Positions 1-6,623 of a stretch of 14,994 nt of DNA are shown here, in pieces (position 1 is the first letter of the stretch; each line of letters opens with the position of its first letter). The notes beneath the pieces were generated by a model that did no database searches, was not told the origin of the DNA, and saw nothing but the letters and a program-made list of their open reading frames with translations. This stretch comes from an uncultured Hyphomicrobiales bacterium (GTDB lineage Bacteria > Pseudomonadota > Alphaproteobacteria > Rhizobiales > Beijerinckiaceae). The position numbers were made by a program, and so were the translations under genes. The DNA is taken from positions 1 to 14,994 of the forward strand of contig CAIZGQ010000846.1 in assembly GCA_903932565.1 (NCBI GenBank), written 5' to 3'.

Positions 1-123
1 CTGCTTCAGGATTGGAGCCGCTTCCGGCGCATCGATGGCTGCCGTGGCGCCCGTCTGCGGATCGTGGATCAGGACGCCGTAATTGTCGGACAGGCACGGA
101 AACTGACGAACATGGGCGGGCAT
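1..123 (-). CDS. gloB: Hydroxyacylglutathione hydrolase (glyoxalase II), N-terminal part only
   Basis: Glyoxalase II hydrolyses S-D-lactoylglutathione to D-lactate and glutathione, the second step of methylglyoxal detoxification in the cytoplasm. Only the first 41 codons lie in the window; the gene continues past the left edge. The reading begins MPAHVRQFPCLSDNYGVLIH and continues with a D-P-x-T-G-A-T-A-A-I-D-A-P-E stretch. The F-x-x-L-x-D-N-Y-x-V/x-L-I start and the following AxIDxPE strand are the family's typical N-terminus, before the metal-binding THxHxDH motif, which is outside the window. The ATG at 123-121 is preceded by AAAAGGA, a good ribosome binding site about 9 nt upstream. A possible promoter lies at 152-180. 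Family assignment is by remembered similarity and is fairly secure; other metallo-beta-lactamase-fold hydrolases are the alternative. Confidence 0.85.
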   Translation of the reverse strand, partial: MPAHVRQFPCLSDNYGVLIHDPQTGATAAIDAPEAAPILKQ

Positions 124-151
124 CTGGCGATCCTTTTGAAAACGTTGCCAG

Positions 152-180
152 ACGCTATCCAAGCGACCGTAGAGGGTCAA
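152..180 (-). promoter_or_regulatory. Possible promoter of gloB
   Basis: On the minus strand TTGACC (180-175) resembles a -35 box and, 17 nt on, TAGCGT (157-152) could be a -10 box. Transcription would start near 145, some 20 nt before the gloB ATG. The -35 matches the consensus at five of six positions; the -10 is poor (three of six). This is a pattern match only. Confidence 0.35.
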
Positions 181-221
181 ACACTTCGCACGGAGACTGG
201 TTGTCGCGGCGCAACGGCCCC

Positions 222-251
222 TTGCTCAGACGGACCCTGAGCACGTATATA
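222..251 (+). promoter_or_regulatory. Putative promoter of tRNA-Gly
   Basis: TTGCTC (222-227) and TATATA (246-251) are separated by 18 nt and sit just ahead of the tRNA, whose mature 5' end is at 261. An inverted repeat, GCTCAG (224-229) / CTGAGC (237-242), overlaps the -35 box and spacer, and the -10 box lies in the 10-bp palindrome CGTATATACG (244-253). The position relative to the tRNA makes a promoter likely; the exact boxes are inferred. Confidence 0.5.
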
Positions 252-260
252 CGGACTGTT

Positions 261-335
261 GCGGGCGTAGTTCAGTGGTAGAACGACAGCTTCCCAAGCT
301 GTATGTCGTCGGTTCGATCCCGATCGCCCGCTCCA
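261..335 (+). tRNA. tRNA-Gly, anticodon CCC, CCA tail encoded
   Basis: The sequence folds into a full cloverleaf. The acceptor stem GCGGGCG (261-267) pairs with CGCCCGC (325-331). The D stem is GTTC/GAAC (270-273/281-284). The anticodon stem ACAGC/GCTGT (286-290/298-302) carries the loop TTCCCAA, giving anticodon CCC at 293-295, which reads glycine codon GGG. The variable loop is five nt and the T stem-loop holds TTCGATC (313-319). The discriminator is T332 and CCA is encoded at 333-335. The stop codon of the convergent SMR exporter gene begins two bases beyond, so there is no room for a separate terminator. Confidence 0.96.
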
Positions 336-336
336 G

Positions 337-657
337 TCAGCTTGACAGTTTCAGCCCGGCGATCCCGGCGATGATCAATCCGATGGACGCAAGCCGAACG
401 GCTGTGGCTGGTTCATTGAACGCCAGAATTCCGACAATCGCAGTGCCGGCTGCGCCGATCCCCGTCCAAACCGCGTAGGCTGTCCCCATCGGCAACTCTT
501 TGAGCGCGATGGACATCGAGCCGAGGCTGGCGCCGATGCACGCGAGCATGGCGACAGTCGGCCAAAATCTCGAGAGCCCTGCGCTGGCCACAAGACACAG
601 CGCCCAACCAATTTCGAAAGCGCCAGCTATCGCGACCCAAAGCCAAGCCATTGTCAT
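337..657 (-). CDS. Small multidrug resistance (SMR) family exporter, Gdx/SugE-like
   Basis: This is a 106-residue, four-helix inner-membrane transporter of the SMR family, which works as an antiparallel or dual-topology dimer driven by proton exchange. The membrane-embedded glutamate expected in helix 1 is present (Glu15 in GAFEIGWA), and helix 3 carries the family signature TAYAVWTGIGAAGTAIVG. The C-terminal IAGLKLS ending and the overall pattern are closer to the SugE/Gdx subgroup, which exports guanidinium, than to EmrE, but substrate is inferred. Two starts are possible, ATG 657 or ATG 651; neither has a clear ribosome binding site. It begins six bases after ispZ ends, so it is probably the last gene of the ftsY-ispZ operon. 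No guanidine riboswitch could sit in such a short gap. Confidence 0.88.
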   Translation of the reverse strand: MTMAWLWVAIAGAFEIGWALCLVASAGLSRFWPTVAMLACIGASLGSMSIALKELPMGTAYAVWTGIGAAGTAIVGILAFNEPATAVRLASIGLIIAGIAGLKLSS

Positions 658-663
658 GGTTTT

Positions 664-1293
664 CTAAAAGTGATCGGGCGCGCTCTGCGCTGCTTCGCCC
701 TTCAACTCGTGTTTCAGGATCAAAGGCACTTGCGCGAGTGCAAACACGATGGTGATCGGCATTGTTCCGAAGGCTTTGAACATGACCCAGAAGTCTGTCG
801 TTTGGGTGCGCCAGACCGCTTCGTTCATGATCGCGAGGAAGAAAAAGAAAAAGCCCCAACGAAACGTGAGCTTTTTCCAACCCTCCTCGGTAAGCTGGAG
901 TACGCTATCTAGGATGACCGGCAAGAGCGGCTTGCCAAATGCCAAGGCCCCCAAAAGCGTCATCCCGAAAAGCGAATTTACGATCGTCGGCTTCAGCTTG
1001 ATGAAGAGGTCGTCGTGAAACACCAGTGTCAATGAACCAAACACCAAAACCGCAATGCACGTGACGAGCGGCATGATGGGGACATGTTTCGTCAGGATCC
1101 ACGACCCGATCAGGGAAAGCACGACGCTGACCATCAAGACCCCGGTCGCGATTTCAATGCCGAATTTCCAGTTCGAGATGAAAAACAGGACGAGCGGGCC
1201 CATCTCAAGAACGATTTTAAGGGCCGGATTTTGCTTCTGCCGCTGCGGTAAGCTTGTTGCTGCAGCGGACGGCGAGTTTTCAAGATTGCTCAT
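664..1293 (-). CDS. yciB: Septation protein A / inner-membrane protein YciB (IspZ family)
   Basis: The 209-residue product is a polytopic inner-membrane protein of the IspZ/YciB family, connected with cell-envelope integrity and division in gammaproteobacteria and with intracellular septation in Shigella. About five hydrophobic segments are visible after a polar 25-residue start. Family-typical stretches are EMGPLVLFFISN (near residue 30), a KPTIVNSLFG segment, W-K-K-L-T-x-R-W-x-x-F-F, and NEAVWRTQTTDFWVMFKAFG. A run of five Phe lies in the fifth segment. The ATG overlaps the ftsY stop by four bases (ATGA), indicating translational coupling; there is no separate ribosome binding site. The precise biochemical role of the family is not established. 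Confidence 0.93.
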   Translation of the reverse strand: MSNLENSPSAAATSLPQRQKQNPALKIVLEMGPLVLFFISNWKFGIEIATGVLMVSVVLSLIGSWILTKHVPIMPLVTCIAVLVFGSLTLVFHDDLFIKLKPTIVNSLFGMTLLGALAFGKPLLPVILDSVLQLTEEGWKKLTFRWGFFFFFLAIMNEAVWRTQTTDFWVMFKAFGTMPITIVFALAQVPLILKHELKGEAAQSAPDHF

Positions 1294-2354
1294 GGTGTGT
1301 CTGCTTTGTTCGAGCCGATGTCTTGCTCAAGTCCGGCGATGGCGCGCGCGAAATCACGAGCGGTAAAAGGTTCGAGATCGTCCGTCGTTTCGCCGACGCC
1401 GATGAAATGGATGGGCAGCGCAAACCGTTCTGCAACCGCGACGAGAATGCCTCCGCGCGCTGTGCCGTCGAGCTTGGTCATTACAAGCCCGGTGACGCCA
1501 GCAACCCGGTGAAATGTCTCAACCTGACTCATGGCGTTTTGCCCTACCGTGGCGTCCAGGACAAGCAAAACAGAATGCGGCGCAGAGCTGTCGATTTTTT
1601 TCATCACACGGATGATTTTTTCAAGCTCGTCCATCAGCTCCACGCGGTTTTGTAACCGCCCGGCGGTGTCCATCAAAACCACATTCGCGCCGCCGGTGCG
1701 AGCGCTTTGGATTGCATCATATGCAAGCCCTGCGGCGTCCGTTCCACTTTCGCGCGCAATCACCTCGGCTCCGACGCGGGCACCCCAGAGCTGAAGCTGC
1801 TCGCGCGCAGCAGCTCTGAAGGTATCACCGGCGGCGAGGACAACCTTATGCCCTTCGCCCACAAGCTTTGCAGCGAGTTTGCCGATCGTCGTCGTCTTGC
1901 CGGACCCGTTCACGCCAACAATAAGGACGACATAAGGCGACTTCGTGCTGTCGATCAGAAGAGGCTGAGCAACGGGTTTGAGAATGGCTTCGACCTCGGA
2001 CGCCAGAACTTCCTTGACCTCTTGCGGATCGATATCGCGGTCAAACCGGCCGCTGGCGACCGCCTTTCGAATTCGTTCCGCAGTTGCGACGCCAAGGTCC
2101 GATTGGATCAACACGTCCTCGAGCTCGTCGAGCATTGCGCTATCAAGGCGGCGTTTTGTGAAAATATCCGTCAGGCCACGACTGAGTGAAGTCGACGACC
2201 GGGAAAGACCGGACCGCAGGCGCTGCCACCAGGGCGTTGGCGCTTCCATCACCGGTTTGGGGCTTTCGACCGGAGATGTCGCTCGGCCAAACAGACGGCC
2301 GAGCAAGCCTGGCTGGCGGCCGTTGTCTCCGTTGTCACCGGGATTGGTCGCCAT
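1290..2354 (-). CDS. ftsY: Signal recognition particle receptor FtsY
   Basis: FtsY is the SRP receptor GTPase that brings ribosome-SRP complexes to the Sec translocon at the inner membrane. The 354-residue product has a short polar N-terminal region (1-60), an N domain helical bundle (about 65-130) and the NG GTPase. GTPase motifs are G1 GVNGSGKT (147-154), DTFRAAA (177-183), G3 DTAGR (229-233), and G4 TKLDGTARGG (293-302). The N-terminal A domain is much shorter than in E. coli, as is common in alphaproteobacteria. I chose ATG 2354 because AAGGA lies about 11 nt upstream; the frame stays open to ATG 2474, but those 40 residues are not FtsY-like and would overlap the divergent gene. It heads the ftsY-yciB-SMR operon. 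Confidence 0.95.
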   Translation of the reverse strand: MATNPGDNGDNGRQPGLLGRLFGRATSPVESPKPVMEAPTPWWQRLRSGLSRSSTSLSRGLTDIFTKRRLDSAMLDELEDVLIQSDLGVATAERIRKAVASGRFDRDIDPQEVKEVLASEVEAILKPVAQPLLIDSTKSPYVVLIVGVNGSGKTTTIGKLAAKLVGEGHKVVLAAGDTFRAAAREQLQLWGARVGAEVIARESGTDAAGLAYDAIQSARTGGANVVLMDTAGRLQNRVELMDELEKIIRVMKKIDSSAPHSVLLVLDATVGQNAMSQVETFHRVAGVTGLVMTKLDGTARGGILVAVAERFALPIHFIGVGETTDDLEPFTARDFARAIAGLEQDIGSNKADTP

Positions 2355-2472
2355 TTTCGATATTATCCTTGCCTTAAAATGCAGCTCAGATGGACGGGGC
2401 CCAGCCCAGACGTCTACAACGCCCTTAGCCCCGTGAGCGGCCCTTCTCACCCCAACCGATAGCCTGTTGTCC

Positions 2473-3210
2473 ATGACGCCGGAAGAGCTGACTGACCGCC
2501 TCCTCTACCGCGACGGGTTGATGCTTGTCATCGACAAGCCGACAGGTATTCCGGTGCATCGGGGCCCTAAGGGTGGTGACAACCTGGAGGCCTATTTCGG
2601 AGCGCTCCGATTTGGCCTGCCGCGCGATCCTTCATTGGCGCATCGGCTGGATCGCGACACTTCGGGCTGCCTTGTGCTTGGACGTCATCGCAAGGCCTTG
2701 GAACGGCTCGGCAAATTGTTCAAGAATGGTCATATCTCCAAGACCTACTGGGCCGTCGTCGAGGGACATCCGACCGATGATGCGGGGACAATTGAATTTC
2801 CAATGTCCCGGTTAGATGAGACGCGCGGATGGTGGATGCGCGTTGATCCCCTGGGCCAGGCCGCGTGCACGCACTGGCGCGTGTTGGGCCGCGATTTTGG
2901 ATTGGACCAGCGCCCCCTTGCTTGGCTTGCCCTCAGCCCGGTGACCGGTCGTACCCATCAATTGCGGGTTCATTGTGCCGCGATGGGGTGGCCGATCATG
3001 GCTGACCCCATTTATGGGGCAGGCGCTCGAGGCGAAATCGGCTGCCTCCAGCTCCATGCGCGCAATATCATCGTGCCCATCCAGGCGTCGAAGCCACCTG
3101 TAGATGTCACCGCACCGACGCCAAATCATATGAAAGAGGCGCTGCGATTGTGTGGGTGGACAACGGCCGCCGACACGTCCTTGATGTCAACACACGCGGC
3201 CGAGGGTTAG
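2473..3210 (+). CDS. RluA-family RNA pseudouridine synthase
   Basis: The enzyme isomerises uridine to pseudouridine in rRNA or tRNA. The 245-residue product has the RluA-type catalytic domain with no N-terminal S4 domain, like RluA and TruC. Visible motifs are motif I LVIDKPTGIPVHRG, motif II HRLDRDTSG with the predicted catalytic Asp60, and motif III GRTHQLRVHCAAMG followed by PIMADPIYG. The end is ragged and Ala/Thr-rich. ATG 2473 is taken as the start; a TTG two codons earlier is also open, and no ribosome binding site is clear for either. It is divergent from ftsY (118-bp gap) and convergent with the GST gene. The RNA target cannot be told from sequence. Confidence 0.9.
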   Translation: MTPEELTDRLLYRDGLMLVIDKPTGIPVHRGPKGGDNLEAYFGALRFGLPRDPSLAHRLDRDTSGCLVLGRHRKALERLGKLFKNGHISKTYWAVVEGHPTDDAGTIEFPMSRLDETRGWWMRVDPLGQAACTHWRVLGRDFGLDQRPLAWLALSPVTGRTHQLRVHCAAMGWPIMADPIYGAGARGEIGCLQLHARNIIVPIQASKPPVDVTAPTPNHMKEALRLCGWTTAADTSLMSTHAAEG

Positions 3211-3267
3211 CGAAGGCGCCCCGGCTCTGCCCGATCGTGGGATGCCAGGGCGCGTGTCCAACCACGT

Positions 3268-3891
3268 TCAGGTCGCAAAGCCTTCCTGCTTCAACACCGC
3301 TTGTACAGACGGACGTGCGAGCATGCGGGCGTAGTGGCCAGCCAGATTGGGGGACAACTCGCCCTTCAGGCGCGTGACGTGCCAGAAGCACAAAAAGAAA
3401 ATGGCAGTGTCGGCGATCGAAAACGCACCGCACAGCCAGTCGCGGCCAGCCAGTTTTTTCTCGAGAATTGCCAACCCCTTCGCGCCGATATCCGCACCCT
3501 TGGCTTTGACCGCATCGTGATGGGTCTCCTCCGGCGTGAAATTGCCCGGGCGAAAGATGCGGGCGTAGCCGTGCGTGTGAACCGTGCCCGTGATGTAGTC
3601 GAGGGTTTCGAGCGCGAGCACTTGCGATTCAAGATCGGCAGGCCAAAGTTTTTTGTCAGGATTGGTTCCCGCAAGCCAATAGGCCACGGCAGGATATTCC
3701 GTGATGATTGAGCCGTCGTCACGCTTTAACGAGGGAACTTTGGCCTTGGGGTTGACTGCCAGATAGCCTGGCTTGTGCTGCTCCCCCTCCATGAGGTTGA
3801 CCTTTTCGAGCCCGTAAGGAGCGCCGATCTCTTCGAGCAAAATGTGAATCCCGATCGAGCAGGCGCCAGGCGCAAAATAAAGCGTGTTCAT
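3268..3891 (-). CDS. Glutathione S-transferase family protein (beta-class-like)
   Basis: The 207-residue cytosolic protein has the two-domain GST layout. A thioredoxin-fold N-terminal half (1-80) starts MNTLYFAPGACSIGIHILLEE, has a NPKAKVPSL cis-Pro loop (Pro52-53 region) and a DGSIITEYPAVAYWLA segment for glutathione binding. The helical half (85-207) contains WLCGAFSIADTAIFF, the usual N-cap/hydrophobic staple motif. The PGACS cysteine (Cys11) is typical of bacterial beta-class enzymes, where cysteine rather than Tyr/Ser contacts glutathione. GGAG about nine bases before ATG 3891 supports the start; an upstream extension is not GST-like. It is divergent from rpoN and has a perfect inverted repeat 42-60 nt upstream. 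The natural substrate is unknown. Confidence 0.9.
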   Translation of the reverse strand: MNTLYFAPGACSIGIHILLEEIGAPYGLEKVNLMEGEQHKPGYLAVNPKAKVPSLKRDDGSIITEYPAVAYWLAGTNPDKKLWPADLESQVLALETLDYITGTVHTHGYARIFRPGNFTPEETHHDAVKAKGADIGAKGLAILEKKLAGRDWLCGAFSIADTAIFFLCFWHVTRLKGELSPNLAGHYARMLARPSVQAVLKQEGFAT

Positions 3892-3932
3892 GGATTTTCT
3901 CCGCAAATCTGGCTGGGTCCGATCCCACCACC

Positions 3933-3951
3933 GATCATTTGAGACATGATC
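3933..3951. promoter_or_regulatory. Perfect inverted repeat upstream of the GST gene, possible operator
   Basis: GATCAT (3933-3938) and ATGATC (3946-3951) form a perfect 6-bp inverted repeat with a 7-bp spacer. It lies 42-60 bp upstream of the GST ATG, where a repressor or LysR/TetR-type regulator would bind. No regulator gene is adjacent, so the function is a guess. Confidence 0.35.
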
Positions 3952-3973
3952 TAAGCAGAGAAGGCATGCATTG

Positions 3974-4000
3974 CCTATCGTCCTGATTGTGGACGATAGG
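3974..4000. promoter_or_regulatory. 10-bp perfect inverted repeat between GST and rpoN
   Basis: CCTATCGTCC (3974-3983), a 7-nt spacer TGATTGT, and GGACGATAGG (3991-4000) form a perfect 10-bp stem. There is no T-run after it on either strand, so a factor-independent terminator is unlikely. It sits in the 263-bp region between the divergent GST and rpoN genes, 155-181 bp before the rpoN start, and could be an operator or an RNA hairpin in the rpoN leader. Confidence 0.5.
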
Positions 4001-4085
4001 GGAGGCGATGGCGCGCCCAAAATCCGGGAGCCATGCGCAGAGCACTGGGCGGGTAACCAACTTGGGCTGCCACTTAATTTGGCAA

Positions 4086-4114
4086 TTGCAACGTTCGCAG
4101 CCTGTGCTTATGGT
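4086..4114 (+). promoter_or_regulatory. Possible promoter of rpoN
   Basis: TTGCAA (4086-4091), a 17-nt spacer and TATGGT (4109-4114) each match sigma-70-type boxes at four of six positions. They lie about 40-70 bp before the rpoN start. This is a weak pattern match; alphaproteobacterial promoters often diverge from this consensus. Confidence 0.3.
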
Positions 4115-4154
4115 CTATGCAAGTTCCGGGCCTTCTTTCACGAGGGGGCCGATC

Positions 4155-5843
4155 ATGTGTAAGCAGTTCAGGTGTTCCATGGCGCTCTCGACGAGACTAG
4201 TGCTTCGCCAGGGTCAATCCCTGGTCATGACGCCACAATTGCTGCAGGCCATCAAACTCCTGCAGTTTTCAAATATGGAGCTCTCCGCTTTCGTCGAAGA
4301 GGAACTTGAACGAAATCCTCTTCTCGAGCGCGCTGACGATCGACCGGACGAGGATTTGAGTTTTGCGCGGGCGGTGGATTCGGATCAATGGTCCGGTGAA
4401 GCGCAGTCAGAGTCAGACTTCCAAGGCTTCGATGATTCTGGATCCTTCAGCCCTGACGAGGCCGTTGCATTTTCGGATGGCGATGGGCCGGATTATTCCA
4501 CCAGTGCCGAGAGTGCCCCGGTCGATTGGACAAGCGATCAATTCGCCGTTGAGCCCGGCGCCCTCGCTGCCGATCTCGGGACAGATTTGTCCAATGCCTT
4601 TGACGCAGATCGAGCCGTGACACCGGGCGAAGCGGTGTTCGATGGCGAGGGGGCCGGGCTGTCGGCCACGTCGTGGAGTGGCTCGGGTGCGGGCGGGGTC
4701 GGCGGCGAAAGCGAGGCCCACAATCTTGAGGCTTATGTCGCGGCGCAAGTCACACTTCGTGATCACCTGTCAGAACAACTGGCGGTTGCTGTCAGCAGTC
4801 CGGTCGACCGGATGATCGGCCATGCCATCATCGATTCCATTGATGAGGCGGGCTATTTTGTGGATTCGGTTGAGGAGACTGCAGCGCGCCTTGGAACGTC
4901 AGACGCGCAGACCCTGGCCGTCTTAAAAATCGTGCAAACATTTGATCCTTCGGGCGTGGGCGCACGCAATCTTGCTGAATGTCTCACGTTGCAATTGCAG
5001 GAGCAGGGCCGGTTTGATCCTGCCATGGAAGCGCTGCTTGCAAACCTTCCCTTGCTGGCACGCCGCGATTTTCCGGCCCTTCGCCGGCTTTGCGGAGTGG
5101 ACCAGGAAGACATGATCGAAATGGTCGCTGAGGTCCGGCGGCTTGACCCAAAACCTGGACGTGCCTTTGGTGTTGGTGTGATTCAACCGGTGGTTCCGGA
5201 TGTATTGGTACGAGCGGCGTCGGATGGATCGTGGCAAGTTGAGTTGAACCCGGATTGCTTGCCGCGTGTGCTCGTGAATCAGACATACGCGCATCGCATC
5301 AGCCGCACAAAAGGGAGCGCCGCGGATCGGAGTTTCGTCGCCAATTGTTTGCAGACTGCGAATTGGCTCACCAAAAGCCTGGACCAGCGCGCACGCACAA
5401 TCCTCAAAGTCGCAACGGAAATTGTCCGCCAGCAGGATGCTTTTTTTGAACATGGCGTTGGTCACCTGCGACCGCTTAACCTGAAAACAATTGCTGATGC
5501 GATTGGCATGCATGAATCAACGGTTTCACGTGTGACATCGAACAAATATATGGCGAGCCCCCGGGGGCTTTTTGAGCTGAAGTATTTCTTTACCGCATCG
5601 ATTCAATCCAGCAGCGGCGGCGAAACACACTCGGCTGAATCGGTTCGTTGGCGCATCAAGCAATTGATCGATCTGGAAGAGCCGCAGACCGTCTTGTCGG
5701 ATGACGCATTGGTCTCGAAATTGAAAGAGGCCAATGTCGATATCGCCCGGCGCACGGTCGCGAAATATCGCGAAAGCTTGAAAATTCCATCTTCGGTTGA
5801 ACGCCGTCGCGAAAAAATGGCGATGCTGCAAGCTGCGCAATGA
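4155..5843 (+). CDS. rpoN: RNA polymerase sigma-54 factor RpoN
   Basis: Sigma-54 directs RNA polymerase to -24/-12 promoters of nitrogen and other genes, and needs AAA+ activators. The 562-residue product has region I (from MALSTRLVLRQGQSLVMTPQ through the Gln/Leu-rich LLQAIKLLQ, about 9-60), a long acidic region II (about 61-188), then the core-binding region (from HNLEAYVAAQVTLRDHL, about 189). The DNA-binding half has the helix-turn-helix IADAIGMHESTVSRVTSNKY, and the RpoN box ARRTVAKYRE is at 531-540. Region II is unusually long and poor in basic residues. Start: ATG 4155 has GAGG nine bases upstream; the family's conserved start corresponds to ATG 4179 (MALS), so the first eight residues are doubtful. 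The open frame reaches back to 3987, without family similarity. It heads rpoN-hpf-ptsN; lptB, the usual upstream neighbour, is missing. Confidence 0.95.
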   Translation: MCKQFRCSMALSTRLVLRQGQSLVMTPQLLQAIKLLQFSNMELSAFVEEELERNPLLERADDRPDEDLSFARAVDSDQWSGEAQSESDFQGFDDSGSFSPDEAVAFSDGDGPDYSTSAESAPVDWTSDQFAVEPGALAADLGTDLSNAFDADRAVTPGEAVFDGEGAGLSATSWSGSGAGGVGGESEAHNLEAYVAAQVTLRDHLSEQLAVAVSSPVDRMIGHAIIDSIDEAGYFVDSVEETAARLGTSDAQTLAVLKIVQTFDPSGVGARNLAECLTLQLQEQGRFDPAMEALLANLPLLARRDFPALRRLCGVDQEDMIEMVAEVRRLDPKPGRAFGVGVIQPVVPDVLVRAASDGSWQVELNPDCLPRVLVNQTYAHRISRTKGSAADRSFVANCLQTANWLTKSLDQRARTILKVATEIVRQQDAFFEHGVGHLRPLNLKTIADAIGMHESTVSRVTSNKYMASPRGLFELKYFFTASIQSSSGGETHSAESVRWRIKQLIDLEEPQTVLSDDALVSKLKEANVDIARRTVAKYRESLKIPSSVERRREKMAMLQAAQ

Positions 5844-5906
5844 CGCTGCATTGTCGTCAAATGCGTTGCACAGAAAAGCGCGGAAATTGTCCGGTTTCCG
5901 TCCCAG

Positions 5907-5947
5907 TTGACTTCAGTCAAGACGGCTCTTAACCGTCAAGTGTTAAG
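5907..5947. promoter_or_regulatory. Overlapping inverted repeats upstream of hpf
   Basis: The 170-bp gap between rpoN and hpf contains three perfect short inverted repeats in a row: TTGACT/AGTCAA (5907-5920), GACGG/CCGTC (5921-5937), and CTTAAC/GTTAAG (5928-5947). The first begins with a -35-like TTGACT. The gap is long for a co-transcribed pair, so hpf may have its own promoter here. Neither a clear -10 box nor a sigma-54 site was found. Confidence 0.35.
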
Positions 5948-6013
5948 GTCTGATCGTTGCTGGCGAGGACTGCCCTACGCCGGTGGGGTCAATCACAAAG
6001 AAAAGGTGAGGCG

Positions 6014-6613
6014 ATGGTTTTGCGCGTCTCCGGAAAACACTTCCAACTGGGTGAAACGCTCCGAGGTCATATTGAGACCCGGATTGGCTCGGCAGCTGAT
6101 AAATTCTTTGATGGCGGCATCACGGGGGCGGTTGTGCTCGATCATGACGGGCCCGGCTACCGCACAGATTGCACCTTGCATTTGAGTTCAGGTGTAACTC
6201 TCCATGCCGAAGGCTATGCCCACGAACCTTTCGTAAGTTTTGACCAAGCTGCCGATCGGCTTGAGCAGCGACTGCGGCGCTATCACGGGCGTCTGAAAGA
6301 TCATCACACCGTCGCTGCCGCGTCTCTCGCGACTGTGCCTTCAACGACTTACAGCGTCGCTGACGCGGATGATGATGACGAGTCTCCAGCTGGATTCAAT
6401 CCCGTCGTCGTGGCGGAAACCCGCATGACAGTTCGGACATTGTCCGTGTCGTCCGCGGTCATGGATCTCGATTTCACTGGCGCACCGGTTGTTGTGTTTC
6501 GTCATGCGACGAGTGGGCGTGTCAACGTTGTCTACCGTCGTCCGGACGGCCATATCGGATGGGTTGACCCCACCGTGCACGAAGTCAGCGCCGCTAAACC
6601 CGTTTCGGCGTAA
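6014..6613 (+). CDS. hpf: Ribosome hibernation promoting factor, long form
   Basis: Long HPF binds the 30S subunit and dimerises 70S ribosomes into inactive 100S particles in stationary phase or starvation. The 199-residue product has an N-terminal YfiA-like domain (1-105: MVLRVSGKHFQLGETLRGHI then an alternating beta-alpha pattern and the basic helix DRLEQRLRRYHGRLKDHH). An acidic linker follows (DADDDDE, about 117-123). The C-terminal dimerisation domain (about 140-187) has the typical DLDFTGAPVVVFRHATSGRVNVVYRRPDGHIGWVDP pattern. AAAAGGTGAGG just before ATG 6014 is a good ribosome binding site; a TTG-start extension to 5957 is less likely. It lies between rpoN and ptsN as in many proteobacteria, where it was earlier called a sigma-54 modulation protein. 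Confidence 0.95.
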   Translation: MVLRVSGKHFQLGETLRGHIETRIGSAADKFFDGGITGAVVLDHDGPGYRTDCTLHLSSGVTLHAEGYAHEPFVSFDQAADRLEQRLRRYHGRLKDHHTVAAASLATVPSTTYSVADADDDDESPAGFNPVVVAETRMTVRTLSVSSAVMDLDFTGAPVVVFRHATSGRVNVVYRRPDGHIGWVDPTVHEVSAAKPVSA

Positions 6614-6623
6614 ATCTTCGGGG

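Noticed and set aside
12..281. Open frame of 89 codons on the plus strand
   Set aside because: It runs antisense to gloB and through the tRNA; the protein has no recognisable character.
2355..2474. 40-residue N-terminal extension of FtsY
   Set aside because: It lacks FtsY character, would overlap the divergent gene's start, and ATG 2354 has its own ribosome binding site.
4923..5513. 196-codon minus-strand frame inside rpoN
   Set aside because: Fully antisense to the conserved rpoN core-binding region; no family resemblance.
5955..5972. Possible sigma-54 promoter (TGGC ... TGCC) before hpf
   Set aside because: The distance between the GG and GC elements is ten, not the required twelve bases.
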